From Alphaproteobacteria bacterium (GTDB lineage Bacteria > Pseudomonadota > Alphaproteobacteria > Micropepsales > Micropepsaceae): a stretch of 64,000 nucleotides of DNA. The position numbers and the translations under genes were made by a program. The notes under the pieces were generated by a model. It was not told the DNA's origin. It ran no database searches and saw only the letters and a list, made by a program, of their open reading frames with translations. The stretch lies in the NCBI GenBank assembly GCA_013697055.1, contig JACCXK010000101.1, positions 1 through 64,000 of the forward strand. Reading direction: 5' to 3'. How positions within the stretch are numbered: the stretch's first letter is position 1; each line of letters starts with the position of its first letter. This document shows positions 17,155 to 25,660 of the stretch, piece by piece.

Positions 17155-18722
17155 AGCAACCCCCGCAGAGTGCCTCGCAAGGCGCCATCGAAAATCAACA
17201 TAACCCCCACATAACTGCAGAATAGGACCAGCAATGAGGCCGCCAGGCTGCGATATGCCCGGCGCATGATTATTGCCTCTTCTCCCCGTTCCAGCCGGGA
17301 GACCACACCGATAATGGGATAGTCAAACTCTGCCAGCAGCTGGTCCTTGACGAAGAACCGGCCGGCATTCCAGCTCAGCATCCACGCGCTGACAAGGCCG
17401 CAAATCAGGCCGGCGAGCAATATAGCGGAATTGATCAGCGGCCGATTGGGCGCGGATGGATAGGGCGCTTTTTTCGGTGGTTCAATAACGCGTACGTTAA
17501 TTGTCGATTGCTGGTCATTCACCGCGCGTGAGATTCTTGCGGCCTCGCGGCGTGAAATCAGGTCCTGATAGGTCTTGTGGACCAGATCGTAATCGCGGTC
17601 CAGGTCGGCGAACTTTGTGGTCACTTCGATCGCGCGAGACGTCATGCTTTTTGCGGCTTCGAGATGCGCCAATGCGTCGTTATAGCGGTGCACCTGAAAT
17701 GCGACTTCCGTCATGGCATCCGATGCTTTGCCCTGCATCTGAACGTAAATCGGATTTGAGATCGACTGATTCCCGCTGCCCTGCGTTCCTACTGCGGGCG
17801 TGTCTGCGACCTCTTTCTGCAGGCGCAAGACCTGGCGTTTTGCGGCCTTAACGTCGGGGTGGTCGTCCGTATATCTCGATTGCAACTCGATCAGGCCCTG
17901 CTTGGCGTCTGCGAGACGCTGGATCGCGCTGCCGCCGCTGGCCATGGCGCTGTTGGAGGTGCCCGAACTCAGAATGATGGGCCCTGGTCCGTCGACATAG
18001 ATTACCTTCGGGATCGTCCTGAGCTGGGCTTGCAGGCTGGACAGCCGGGCTTGCGCCGCGCCCACATCCTGACGTGTCTTTTCCACCTCGGCGCGGGCAG
18101 CTTCGGGCGTGGAGGCATTGGAAAGCACATCCAGGTTTGCTTGCTTGAAAGCGGCCCGTCTTTGTTCCGCCTCGCGGACAAGGGTTTCATATTCGGCGAC
18201 TTTGTCATCTAGGAACGACTGCGCTCCTTGAAAATCCTTGCGCTTGGTCCCGATATTGGAGTCCACAAATATCGAGATCAGCGTTTGTGAGACACTCAGC
18301 GCCTTGTTCGGGTTTTTGTCCGAAAAAGCCAGTTCATAGAGGTTTTTGGATCCGAGCGGCCTGAGGCTTGTATGGCTCTGGAGGCTTTCGACCGCCCTGG
18401 CCATATCTGCGCTCGATAGGGTAGCGCCGGGCGAGGATGTTAGGCGAACTACCTGTTCCAGATTGGGCCGCGTCAGCAGTGTGTTGAGCATGATCGAAAC
18501 TTGCTGATCGGGATCGGTGGTGACCGTGAGCCCTCTTAGCAAGGGCTCCATCATCGTATCGGTATCGAGATAGATTTTGGCAATCGCCTGGAACTGGTTC
18601 GGCACCAGCGCGAAGATCCCCCATCCCAAAGCGCAGACTACCCATGCGACCGCAATGCCTGTCCAGCGATAATGCCAGGCGCCGCTCAGATGGCTGCGGG
18701 CTTGTATCTTCCAAGGTTGCAT
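17151..18722 (-). CDS. Polysaccharide chain-length determinant protein
   Basis: A 523-residue inner-membrane protein of the Wzz/PCP family, XrtA-associated subgroup. One membrane helix lies near residues 22-42 and another near 430-450; a third near 495-515 precedes the C-terminus. The periplasmic portion contains long coiled-coil helices ('KVAEYETLVREAEQRRAAFKQ' region and 'LQSRYTDDHPDVKAAKRQVL'). The proline-rich segment 'VIEPPKKAPYPSAPNRPLI' before the second helix is a PCP hallmark. It is the first gene of the operon 18722-14328. It sets the modal length of exported chains with the tyrosine kinase that overlaps it. Confidence 0.9.
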   Translation of the reverse strand: MQPWKIQARSHLSGAWHYRWTGIAVAWVVCALGWGIFALVPNQFQAIAKIYLDTDTMMEPLLRGLTVTTDPDQQVSIMLNTLLTRPNLEQVVRLTSSPGATLSSADMARAVESLQSHTSLRPLGSKNLYELAFSDKNPNKALSVSQTLISIFVDSNIGTKRKDFQGAQSFLDDKVAEYETLVREAEQRRAAFKQANLDVLSNASTPEAARAEVEKTRQDVGAAQARLSSLQAQLRTIPKVIYVDGPGPIILSSGTSNSAMASGGSAIQRLADAKQGLIELQSRYTDDHPDVKAAKRQVLRLQKEVADTPAVGTQGSGNQSISNPIYVQMQGKASDAMTEVAFQVHRYNDALAHLEAAKSMTSRAIEVTTKFADLDRDYDLVHKTYQDLISRREAARISRAVNDQQSTINVRVIEPPKKAPYPSAPNRPLINSAILLAGLICGLVSAWMLSWNAGRFFVKDQLLAEFDYPIIGVVSRLERGEEAIIMRRAYRSLAASLLVLFCSYVGVMLIFDGALRGTLRGLL

Positions 18723-18942
18723 TCGACGGATTGCCTTAGTGATTTTGGTTTTAAGTTCAAGGTTATGCAGGCCGCTAATCGAAATATGAGGCGGAACATA
18801 CCGGGTTCAGTACTGAATTTTGTTAAAGGCTCCGCAAATAGCGACCTCCTTTTGTTTTAACGGTCAGAATGGTTAATTTTATACAGATACTTGTGAGCAC
18901 CGGCACATATTACGACACACGCCTCCAACTGGATCGATACCC

Positions 18943-18985
18943 ACTATATCTAGAGTTATTTTGTCAAATATATACTAGATATAGT
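18943..18985. repeat. 11-bp perfect inverted repeat in the chain-length operon upstream region
   Basis: ACTATATCTAG (18943-18953) and CTAGATATAGT (18975-18985) are exact reverse complements 21 nt apart. The intervening DNA is AT-rich and contains TTGACA on the minus strand. It lies between the acetyltransferase stop and the chain-length gene start, both on the minus strand. No T-run follows, so an operator is likelier than a terminator. Confidence 0.5.
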
Positions 18986-19013
18986 CTATATTTTAGGGCC
19001 CTTGGCGATCGGC

Positions 19014-20171
19014 TTATTCCGGTCGCGGCATAACTAGGTTTTTCAAGCGCCGCAGAACTGCCTCGGTCATTCGGGTCGCTGTCCTGCGCTGAAAAACATA
19101 GTGCGACATATTGGGTCCCGGGACCCCGAATGTCCGCTTGTAACGATTGTCGCCGGCCATGAAATCGTACGTCGAAGCGCCGCCTTCCAGATGTTGTTGC
19201 ATGCACAAATAATGGCTCACCAGCCCGGGCTTGGCCTTCGAATCATCCTCGTAGGAGAATCCGGTCTGATAGGCGTAGACGCGTCCGCGATATATGAAAT
19301 TGTAAACCTGACCGATCAACCGGCTGCCGGCCGATACGCGGTAAATCTCCACCGTTCTCCGTTCCAGGCAAGTCCGCAGCAGAGTCCGGTGAAAACTTTC
19401 GAAATGGCGATTCGAGAACCCGCCCGGCGTACCCCGCTGGACCCAGTATGCCTGGTGCAATTGCTTAAATTCCGCAAAATACGCCGCCGCCTGGTCCTGG
19501 GTTTGCGCCCTAACGCCAAGAACCGGACCGTCCTTTTCGTAAAAGCGGATGGCGCGGCGGATCTGATACCGGGCGTTGCTGCTGATTGTGTCGAGATAGG
19601 GTTTGCCGTTCCGCCGGACGGCGTCGAGATCGACACGCCAGGAAGGCTTGTGCGCGAGTTCAAGCACCATCAAGTTTGCGTCGCGGGCGATCTGCTCGAC
19701 TTCCCGGGTGGCCATGGCCACGTGCAATTCATCCCAGTTTCGAAACGAACCAGCGGGAATTTTGGCGCGCTTGAGAAACGCCATGACGGCTGGCCACATG
19801 TTGGGATAGCGGCGGTCAGTCAGGATGTCGTTATATTCGATATTGATGAGGTCGTAATAGGGATCGCCGGTCCGATTCAGCGTTATCGCGCGGCTCGGCA
19901 TAAAACGGCGCCAAAGCCTTTTGGCATTGAATATGGCCAGGGCAACGACATGACCGGAATCGCGCACCGACAAAAGCAAGGGCGGTTCGCCTGGCACGCT
20001 CGCGAGCCATGTGCCCATCCAGTCCCAGCTCAGGAAAAACGAACAATCCGATCGTGCCTCCAGGTCTTTCCATTGTGCGGCAATTGCATCGACCCTATCG
20101 ACGCGCTCCCATGAGAATGAAAGTCCCTCAATTGCATAAGGTGAACAGGTGGACTCATTGTCTGATGCCAT
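19014..20171 (-). CDS. GNAT/FemAB-like acyltransferase
   Basis: A 385-residue protein of the GNAT acetyltransferase_6 group related to FemAB and to cellulose-locus acyltransferases. The N-terminal half contains 'CSFFLSWDWMGTWLASVPGEPP'. The C-terminal GNAT half has 'RYQIRRAIRFYEKDGPVLGV', 'YRVSAGSRLIGQVYNFIYRGRVYAYQTGF' and 'YDFMAGDNRYKRTFG', which are typical landmarks. It probably transfers an acyl or aminoacyl group to a sugar or lipid in the polysaccharide pathway. The locus has a second FemAB-like protein at 33422. Acceptor and donor are unknown. It lies upstream of the chain-length operon on the same strand. Confidence 0.78.
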   Translation of the reverse strand: MASDNESTCSPYAIEGLSFSWERVDRVDAIAAQWKDLEARSDCSFFLSWDWMGTWLASVPGEPPLLLSVRDSGHVVALAIFNAKRLWRRFMPSRAITLNRTGDPYYDLINIEYNDILTDRRYPNMWPAVMAFLKRAKIPAGSFRNWDELHVAMATREVEQIARDANLMVLELAHKPSWRVDLDAVRRNGKPYLDTISSNARYQIRRAIRFYEKDGPVLGVRAQTQDQAAAYFAEFKQLHQAYWVQRGTPGGFSNRHFESFHRTLLRTCLERRTVEIYRVSAGSRLIGQVYNFIYRGRVYAYQTGFSYEDDSKAKPGLVSHYLCMQQHLEGGASTYDFMAGDNRYKRTFGVPGPNMSHYVFQRRTATRMTEAVLRRLKNLVMPRPE

Positions 20172-20259
20172 TTCGACGATGACTTCTTTCCTGGCGAATG
20201 ACTATCACGCTGAGAAGGTTAGGGTCTCTGCCACAACGAATTGGATTGCGGACGAAAAC

Positions 20260-20448
20260 TCAGTTCCGGGCGCGCCAACGCTTCGATCTTTTGCCGCGAT
20301 TTGGCCCCGTCTTTTCAGATTCGACGGCGGTCCCCGTCTCCGCCGCGGCCCGTTGCTTGTGGCGAGACGATCCGGGATCATTCAAGATCAGCCATCGAAC
20401 GACGAGGGCGATCGCGACCGTGGCCAGGCCATACCAGGCGCCGCTCAA
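20260..20448 (-). CDS. Possible small membrane protein
   Basis: A 62-residue frame starting with TTG at 20448, 6 nt behind a GGAG sequence. It starts with MSGAWYGLATVAIALVVRW, a single membrane helix, and ends in a basic Arg/Lys-rich tail. Third codon positions are strongly G or C, as in neighbouring genes, which supports coding. It lies 88 nt upstream of the acetyltransferase gene on the same strand. No family is recognised. The non-ATG start and short length keep confidence low. Confidence 0.4.
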   Translation of the reverse strand: MSGAWYGLATVAIALVVRWLILNDPGSSRHKQRAAAETGTAVESEKTGPNRGKRSKRWRARN

Positions 20449-20609
20449 TTTGGTCTCCGGATCATCTGTGGCCGATCAAATACGCATTCGGCTATATACC
20501 GATTTTATCGTATTCTAAGGTGTACTTTAAGAATCACGCGTTAGACAAGCCCTAACAGACTTGGGGCAATCGCTCGTTCGGGCTCGGTGTATTTACGGGG
20601 TTAATAAAT

Positions 20610-21929
20610 ATGCGCGACATCTTTCTGGTTGTCGCAGTCATGATCGGACTGGGCTTCACCCTTAGGTTTCCTTTTGTCGGGGTCCTGATGTGGGTGTGGT
20701 TTACCCTTATGTCGCCCCACATGGAGGCTTATGGCTTTAGCCAGACGCTTCCGCTCAATTTTGCAATCGTCGTCGTAACGGGGATTTCCTGGTTTTTTTC
20801 GAAAGAGCCTAAAACTCTGAGGGTCCATAGTATCACGGTGTTGTTGCTCGCTTTCTTGGTATGGCTAACGATCAACTCGTTTTTTGCTTTTGCGCCGAGT
20901 TTCTCATGGCCTTATTGGGATCGTTTTTGGAGAGTGTTTGCGCTGGGTTTTATAGTTTCCTCCCTCGCCACGAACAAAATTCGAATAGAGGCCATTCTAT
21001 GGTGCGCAGCTATTTCCTTAATGTACTACGGCGTGAAAGGTGGTTTGTTTACCCTGGCAACGGGCGGCAATTACCGTGTCCTCGGACCGCTTGGTACGGC
21101 CATTGGTGACAACAATGCGTTGGCACTCGCACTCCTCTTGATCTTGCCAGTTATAGAATATTTGCGTTCGACAGTGAGATCTAGGGCGCTCTCGCTGACT
21201 TTACTGGGGTGCATGGCACTAATCGGTATTGCCGTTTTAGGAAGCTATTCGCGAGGTGCCTTCATCGCGATGGCGGTTTTGGGCCTGGTTGCTGTCGTTC
21301 AAAGCAAGAGGAAGTTCCTATATTTGTCGGCGATAGGGAGTTTTGCGATTCTCGCATTACTGCTAATGCCTCAGAGTTTTTATGATCGTATGAATACGAT
21401 CGGTTCGGCAAAGACTGATGGTTCGTTCATGGGCCGATGGACGGCGTGGCAGGTGGCTACCAAGTACGCGATAGACCATTTCCCGTTTGGAGCGGGTTTT
21501 TATGCACCTCAGTTACGATCAATCTACAATTACTATTTTCCGGCTGAGTTTCCCCATGCAGCCCACAGCATTTATTTCCAAGTGTTGGGCGAGCACGGCT
21601 TCATAGGCCTTGCGATTTATCTCGCTATACTGGTGATAGCAGCTCTAAGTTTTCTAAAGTTGGCGCGGCGCGATCTTGAGGGCACAGATGCCAGCTGGAT
21701 TCCCAGTCTGTCGCGATCGTGTCTCAGCATCATAATCGCATTCTGCGTCGGTGGCGCTGCATTGAGCGTGGCCTATTACGACCTATTCATCATTATAATC
21801 TGCTTGATCCCGCCATTAACCGTGATGGCCGACGCGGCAACCTTGAAAAAACGCAAAAAGAACTCGTCCGCCGCACAAAGTTCTAGGAGTGGCGTTGAAT
21901 CCGACGGTCAATTCCCGGCGCCCTCATGA
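20610..21929 (+). CDS. Wzy/O-antigen-ligase-like protein, exosortase A-associated
   Basis: A polytopic membrane protein of 439 residues with about 10-12 helices. The opening 'MRDIFLVVAVMIGLGFTLRF' followed by 'PFVGVLMWVWFTLMSPHMEAYGF' is characteristic of the exosortase A-associated O-ligase subgroup. A large periplasmic loop holds 'YSRGAFIAM', 'GSFMGRWTAWQVATKYAIDHF' and 'HAAHSIYFQVLGEHGFIGL', resembling the Wzy_C/WaaL catalytic loop. It either polymerises repeat units or attaches glycan to protein. The codon usage is visibly more AT-rich than its neighbours. It stands alone on the plus strand between two minus-strand blocks. Confidence 0.88.
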   Translation: MRDIFLVVAVMIGLGFTLRFPFVGVLMWVWFTLMSPHMEAYGFSQTLPLNFAIVVVTGISWFFSKEPKTLRVHSITVLLLAFLVWLTINSFFAFAPSFSWPYWDRFWRVFALGFIVSSLATNKIRIEAILWCAAISLMYYGVKGGLFTLATGGNYRVLGPLGTAIGDNNALALALLLILPVIEYLRSTVRSRALSLTLLGCMALIGIAVLGSYSRGAFIAMAVLGLVAVVQSKRKFLYLSAIGSFAILALLLMPQSFYDRMNTIGSAKTDGSFMGRWTAWQVATKYAIDHFPFGAGFYAPQLRSIYNYYFPAEFPHAAHSIYFQVLGEHGFIGLAIYLAILVIAALSFLKLARRDLEGTDASWIPSLSRSCLSIIIAFCVGGAALSVAYYDLFIIIICLIPPLTVMADAATLKKRKKNSSAAQSSRSGVESDGQFPAPS

Positions 21930-21965
21930 ACGCGAATGGCGAATCATTGGCAGGTAACAAGGGGC

Positions 21966-23039
21966 CTAAATTACGGCGCCGCGAAGCAGTGCTTCGTAGG
22001 CCGAAAACATCTTTACCTGGGAAAAATCTTCACGGGCTTTGATTTGGTTGTGTGCCCCGATATGCTCGGCCTGCCGCGATTCCAATAGAGTGCCCAAATT
22101 AAGCGCCAGTGTTTCCGCATCGTCACCCCGAATGAATTCACGGTTTCCGGCGGACACCATTTCCCGCACGTCGCCGACATCGGTGCTTACTACAGGTAAG
22201 CCCGCGGCCATCGCCTCGATCACTGAGAGGGGCATCTGCTCAGTATCAGAGGACAACACATATATAGAAAGGCTCGCATAGACTCTTTCGGTATCCGTAC
22301 GGTGGCCCAGGAAAATCACATCTTCACCCAAACCAAGACGCTCCACCTGTTCTTCGAGAATAGAGCGCTCCGGCCCGTCCCCGGCTATGACCAATCGGCA
22401 GGGCATATTCTCGCGCAAGGTTCGGAAGGCTTCTATCAGTCGCGGCAAGTTCTTTTCGCGGCGAAGTGCGGCTACAGTGCCGATGGTTGGCGCACCGGCA
22501 GGCACAATCGGCTCTGCACCGGCAGCGAAGCGTTCACAGTCGATGCCGTTGGGCACAAAGTGAACTATATGAGGATCGAGTTTCCAGATCCCAGTGGCGA
22601 TCTGCTCTAGTTTGTGGGACGCCACGACAACTTGGCTTCGGCCCAATAAGGCTCGCCGCGCCAAGGCGCGGCGCGGAAGCTGTCTGGCGGCCTCTTCTGG
22701 ACCGAATCCGTCTTCTATGTGGATGTGACGCACCAGGCCGGGCCAATTTGCGAGTGCCCATTCAATACTTCCCCAATTATGGGTGACCAGCACGTCCGGC
22801 TTAATGCCACCTAAGAATTTTCGAAACATTCGCAGGTTTGCGAATATCTTGGCTTTATCGATGTCGAACGAACGGAAAGTGATGTCGAGACTGGGATCTA
22901 GCAAGCTCTTGCAGTCAAACTGATTGTCCATCGCGACGATGATGTGCCGAAAAGAGCGCCCTAGATGATTGGCCAAGGCTGCAAATCGCACCTGTGGGCC
23001 GCCCACGCGGAATGTTGCAAAAACCGTGACTTGCAACAC
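21966..23039 (-). CDS. GT4-family glycosyltransferase
   Basis: A GT-B glycosyltransferase of about 357 residues. The first strand 'VLQVTVFATFRVGGPQVRFA' is followed by acceptor-domain motifs. The donor domain shows 'IGTVAALRREKNLPRLIEAF', 'LVIAGDGPERSILEEQ' and 'SSDTEQMPLSVIEAMAAGLPV'. The frame stays open to 23150, but those extra residues overlap the end of the upstream gene and do not resemble the family. A GTG at 23039 or TTG at 23036, just behind GAGG, fits better and leaves a 19-nt gap. It forms a two-gene operon with the oxidoreductase fusion. Sugar specificity is unknown. Confidence 0.82.
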   Translation of the reverse strand: MLQVTVFATFRVGGPQVRFAALANHLGRSFRHIIVAMDNQFDCKSLLDPSLDITFRSFDIDKAKIFANLRMFRKFLGGIKPDVLVTHNWGSIEWALANWPGLVRHIHIEDGFGPEEAARQLPRRALARRALLGRSQVVVASHKLEQIATGIWKLDPHIVHFVPNGIDCERFAAGAEPIVPAGAPTIGTVAALRREKNLPRLIEAFRTLRENMPCRLVIAGDGPERSILEEQVERLGLGEDVIFLGHRTDTERVYASLSIYVLSSDTEQMPLSVIEAMAAGLPVVSTDVGDVREMVSAGNREFIRGDDAETLALNLGTLLESRQAEHIGAHNQIKAREDFSQVKMFSAYEALLRGAVI

Positions 23040-23058
23040 AGCCTCGGCGTCGCTCGTC

Positions 23059-25158
23059 CTACCCGCCACTGTCGAAAGCCCGCGAGAAAAATTGCTGCGG
23101 ATCATTTGCGGGTGCCCATTGCAGAGTTTCTTTGACGTCCTTGCAATCAAAGTCGGCCTTCAGGCCCCGAGATAGGATATCACGCAATGACGGTAGCGGC
23201 ACCTTACGTCCCGCGATCCGCTTGATAGCCCATTTTCCGAGTTCATCTGCATAAAGCATATAAGGATTTTTCGGATGAAACTTCAGTGGTCGATGTAGTG
23301 CCTGCCCAAGTGCCTCTATATAGACCCGGGCAGTCGGCCGGACATCTCCTACTAGATTGAAGGCCGCGCCGTAGGCGCGAGGCTCCTTGGTGGAGGAAAG
23401 TATTGCATCGGCCACGTCATTGACGAGAACAAAGGGTAGGGGATTGCGCCCTTCGTTCCAGCCAATGCAATGCTGTTCATTGTTGAAGAAGCCCAGACCC
23501 GAATGAAAGGGTGATGTTCCAGCGCCCACCACCAGCCCTGGTCTGAGGACGCATACCGACAACTTACCTTCGCTGTGCAGCTGCATCAGATATTCGTCAG
23601 ACATTGCCTTTGCGCGGGAATAGAAAGCGCGTTCTTCGGCCTTCTTGTCAGGCGGCGTATTCCCGGTAACGGGCTTATTTTGCGATCCTAGATAAAGTGA
23701 GGCGATCGAGCCAACATGGACCAACTTGGAAATTTGCGCCTTCTGACAGGAAATGGCGACGTTTTGCACTCCTCCAAGCATGGCGTCTCGAATCTCCTCC
23801 CAACTGCCGCTCCCGCCGCCATGGGCGAGGTTGACCACAACCGACGCCCCACGGATGGCGGCGGCAACCTGCTCGGGGTTTCCTATGTCGCCTCGATGCA
23901 CCGTAACGCCGCCGTCCTGAAAAATCGCGGGCAGGTTGCCGATGTTGCGCGCCATGACAGCCACCGTGAGGCCATCAGCACGCAGTCGCTTGACCAGCGC
24001 AGTTCCAATAAATCCAGTGCCCCCAAGCACTGCTATGTCTGGATCTCCCGCAAGTTTAGGAACAGGCGGCTGCATCGACCGGGGTGCAGGCATGATCTGG
24101 TCGGCGATGCGATCGCAGATACCAACCAGCGCGCTGCCAAAACGTCCGTCGGAAAGCGGCGGTGCCATTTGGTCCGCTGCAGCATGAAAAGCGCGTATGC
24201 TTTCGCGCATCGAGATATAGAACCCATCGGAGCGCGCGGCCAGACCAAGCATGGAGAGGCCGTAATTTTTGAAATTTGCGAAACTCCCACTCATGGTTGA
24301 CCGCGCACCGTCGAATCCGCGCAGAAGATGATCCAACGGGTCCAGCCAGCGAGTCCGAGTTACTTCCCAGAATTGATTGGTCAACATATCGGCGACCAAT
24401 AACCCGTCATCGCAAATGACGCTGACCTGCCAGAACGGAAAATTCTGGCCTACCGCAAAGCGAAAGCTCGCTGGGAGATGCTGTCCCGAAAGCGATGCCG
24501 TAAATGAAGAGTAAAAGTCCACTCCCGGTGCAATTTCTGTGGGGGCATCGCCGACCGCCTGGATCGCGCCTATCTCCCCACACAGCGCCATGATTTGCGA
24601 AAGGGGATGAACCGCCTGCTCTAACAGGATGTTGCGAGGCTGGCGGAACATCCAATGACCAAACTGACGGGACGCCATCTGACGCAACGGCGCATGATAC
24701 ACCATGTTCAAAAACCGCGGTACGCCCAGCGCATGTTTTGCTGCCGCCTCTCGTAGCTTGGCGAATGCGGGGTGATAGACAAAGTTTTGATTGACACCGA
24801 GAATCGCGGTGCCACTCGAAAATCCCGTAAGCAGTTCGCAATCCTGCCGACTGGTGGCCAGAGGCTTTTCTGCCAAGACAGCCTTGCCGGCCCGGAGCAG
24901 GGGCGCAGCAATGGCGGCGTGAAGATCGGGGGGGACCAGCACATGGGCGCGATCGAAGGCGTCGGCTGAGATCGCTTCATCAACTGAAGTAAAAGAAGCT
25001 GCAATCTTGTACTTGCGCGCCAAACGGTCACGCACTTCGGCTCTGGGATCTACGATTGCAGAAATTGGCAGCTTCAGCGCCGTCAGGGCCTCTGCGTGCA
25101 CGTCGGCGATGTTGCCGGCACCGATAAGACCAACGCGTAGGGGAGCTCCTGAGTTCAC
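23059..25158 (-). CDS. Gfo/Idh/MocA oxidoreductase fused to an SDR epimerase/dehydratase
   Basis: A 699-residue two-domain cytoplasmic enzyme. Residues 1 to about 350 are a Gfo/Idh/MocA oxidoreductase with NAD motif 'VGLIGAGNIADVH' (9-21) and catalytic EKP (97-99). Residues from about 373 form an extended short-chain dehydrogenase with GGTGFIG (379-385), 'HVGSIASLYLG' and YxxxK at Tyr513 and Lys517. The linker is proline-rich (residues 358-372). Both halves keep their cofactor motifs, so two successive steps on one nucleotide sugar are plausible, for example oxidation plus epimerisation. The gene precedes a glycosyltransferase that probably uses the product. No sequencing-type frameshift is needed to join the halves. 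Confidence 0.85.
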   Translation of the reverse strand: MNSGAPLRVGLIGAGNIADVHAEALTALKLPISAIVDPRAEVRDRLARKYKIAASFTSVDEAISADAFDRAHVLVPPDLHAAIAAPLLRAGKAVLAEKPLATSRQDCELLTGFSSGTAILGVNQNFVYHPAFAKLREAAAKHALGVPRFLNMVYHAPLRQMASRQFGHWMFRQPRNILLEQAVHPLSQIMALCGEIGAIQAVGDAPTEIAPGVDFYSSFTASLSGQHLPASFRFAVGQNFPFWQVSVICDDGLLVADMLTNQFWEVTRTRWLDPLDHLLRGFDGARSTMSGSFANFKNYGLSMLGLAARSDGFYISMRESIRAFHAAADQMAPPLSDGRFGSALVGICDRIADQIMPAPRSMQPPVPKLAGDPDIAVLGGTGFIGTALVKRLRADGLTVAVMARNIGNLPAIFQDGGVTVHRGDIGNPEQVAAAIRGASVVVNLAHGGGSGSWEEIRDAMLGGVQNVAISCQKAQISKLVHVGSIASLYLGSQNKPVTGNTPPDKKAEERAFYSRAKAMSDEYLMQLHSEGKLSVCVLRPGLVVGAGTSPFHSGLGFFNNEQHCIGWNEGRNPLPFVLVNDVADAILSSTKEPRAYGAAFNLVGDVRPTARVYIEALGQALHRPLKFHPKNPYMLYADELGKWAIKRIAGRKVPLPSLRDILSRGLKADFDCKDVKETLQWAPANDPQQFFSRAFDSGG

Positions 25159-25222
25159 TGTCGTCCACTCCAGCTAGAGATCATAAATGCGGTACCTAGT
25201 TAACCCGCAATACGACATTTAT

Positions 25223-25239
25223 TGTTAAGAAACCTTACA
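25223..25239. promoter_or_regulatory. PrsR-site-like element without an obvious sigma-54 partner
   Basis: TGTTAAGAAACCTTACA shares the TGT-N11-ACA layout and the CTTACA half with the sites upstream of the PEP-CTERM genes. No TGGC-N7-TTGC lies 40-55 nt away on either side, so it may be fortuitous. Confidence 0.3.
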
Positions 25240-25470
25240 CACGCCAAAACGTATTCCGACTTGGACATGGCTGTGGTTGGGATACTGGCCTTCTAGCACA
25301 GGCCGCGAGAAACTCAACTCTAATGGCAGAAAGGATCGTTGATCTCGCCCCATGTGTTTCGAACCAACGGAAAATGTGGGTGCTATCAGGCATGCGGACG
25401 CGAAGACGCGCTCGATTTTAGCGCACGAGACTTACCCCACCAATTGCGTGAGACCCGAATACTCCATGGC

Positions 25471-25491
25471 AGTCAGCAGTATTTGCTGACT
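25471..25491. repeat. Short perfect hairpin
   Basis: AGTCAGCA and TGCTGACT (8-bp arms) flank a GTATT loop about 170 nt before the beta-helix gene start. No T-run follows, so it is more likely an operator or leader structure than a terminator. Confidence 0.4.
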
Positions 25492-25660
25492 CTATAGGCT
25501 TCCAAAATATATGTGTTTTGAGGTGCGTAGCATGCACCGGGGTCCTTTAGTCTCGATATTATTGAATTCGGGCTTGACCGGTTGGGTTTGGGCGGACAGC
25601 CTACCGATCACGGTAGAGCATTGGTCAAAGGACCATCGTCAGCAACAGCAAGGGTTCTCA

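Larger units (their letters stand above)
25159..25660. other. Divergent intergenic region
   Basis: No gene is supported. It separates the minus-strand fusion gene from the plus-strand beta-helix gene. It carries a 17-bp element resembling the presumed PrsR sites (25223-25239) and an 8-bp hairpin (25471-25491). No sigma-54 promoter at the expected spacing was found on either strand. Confidence 0.5.
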
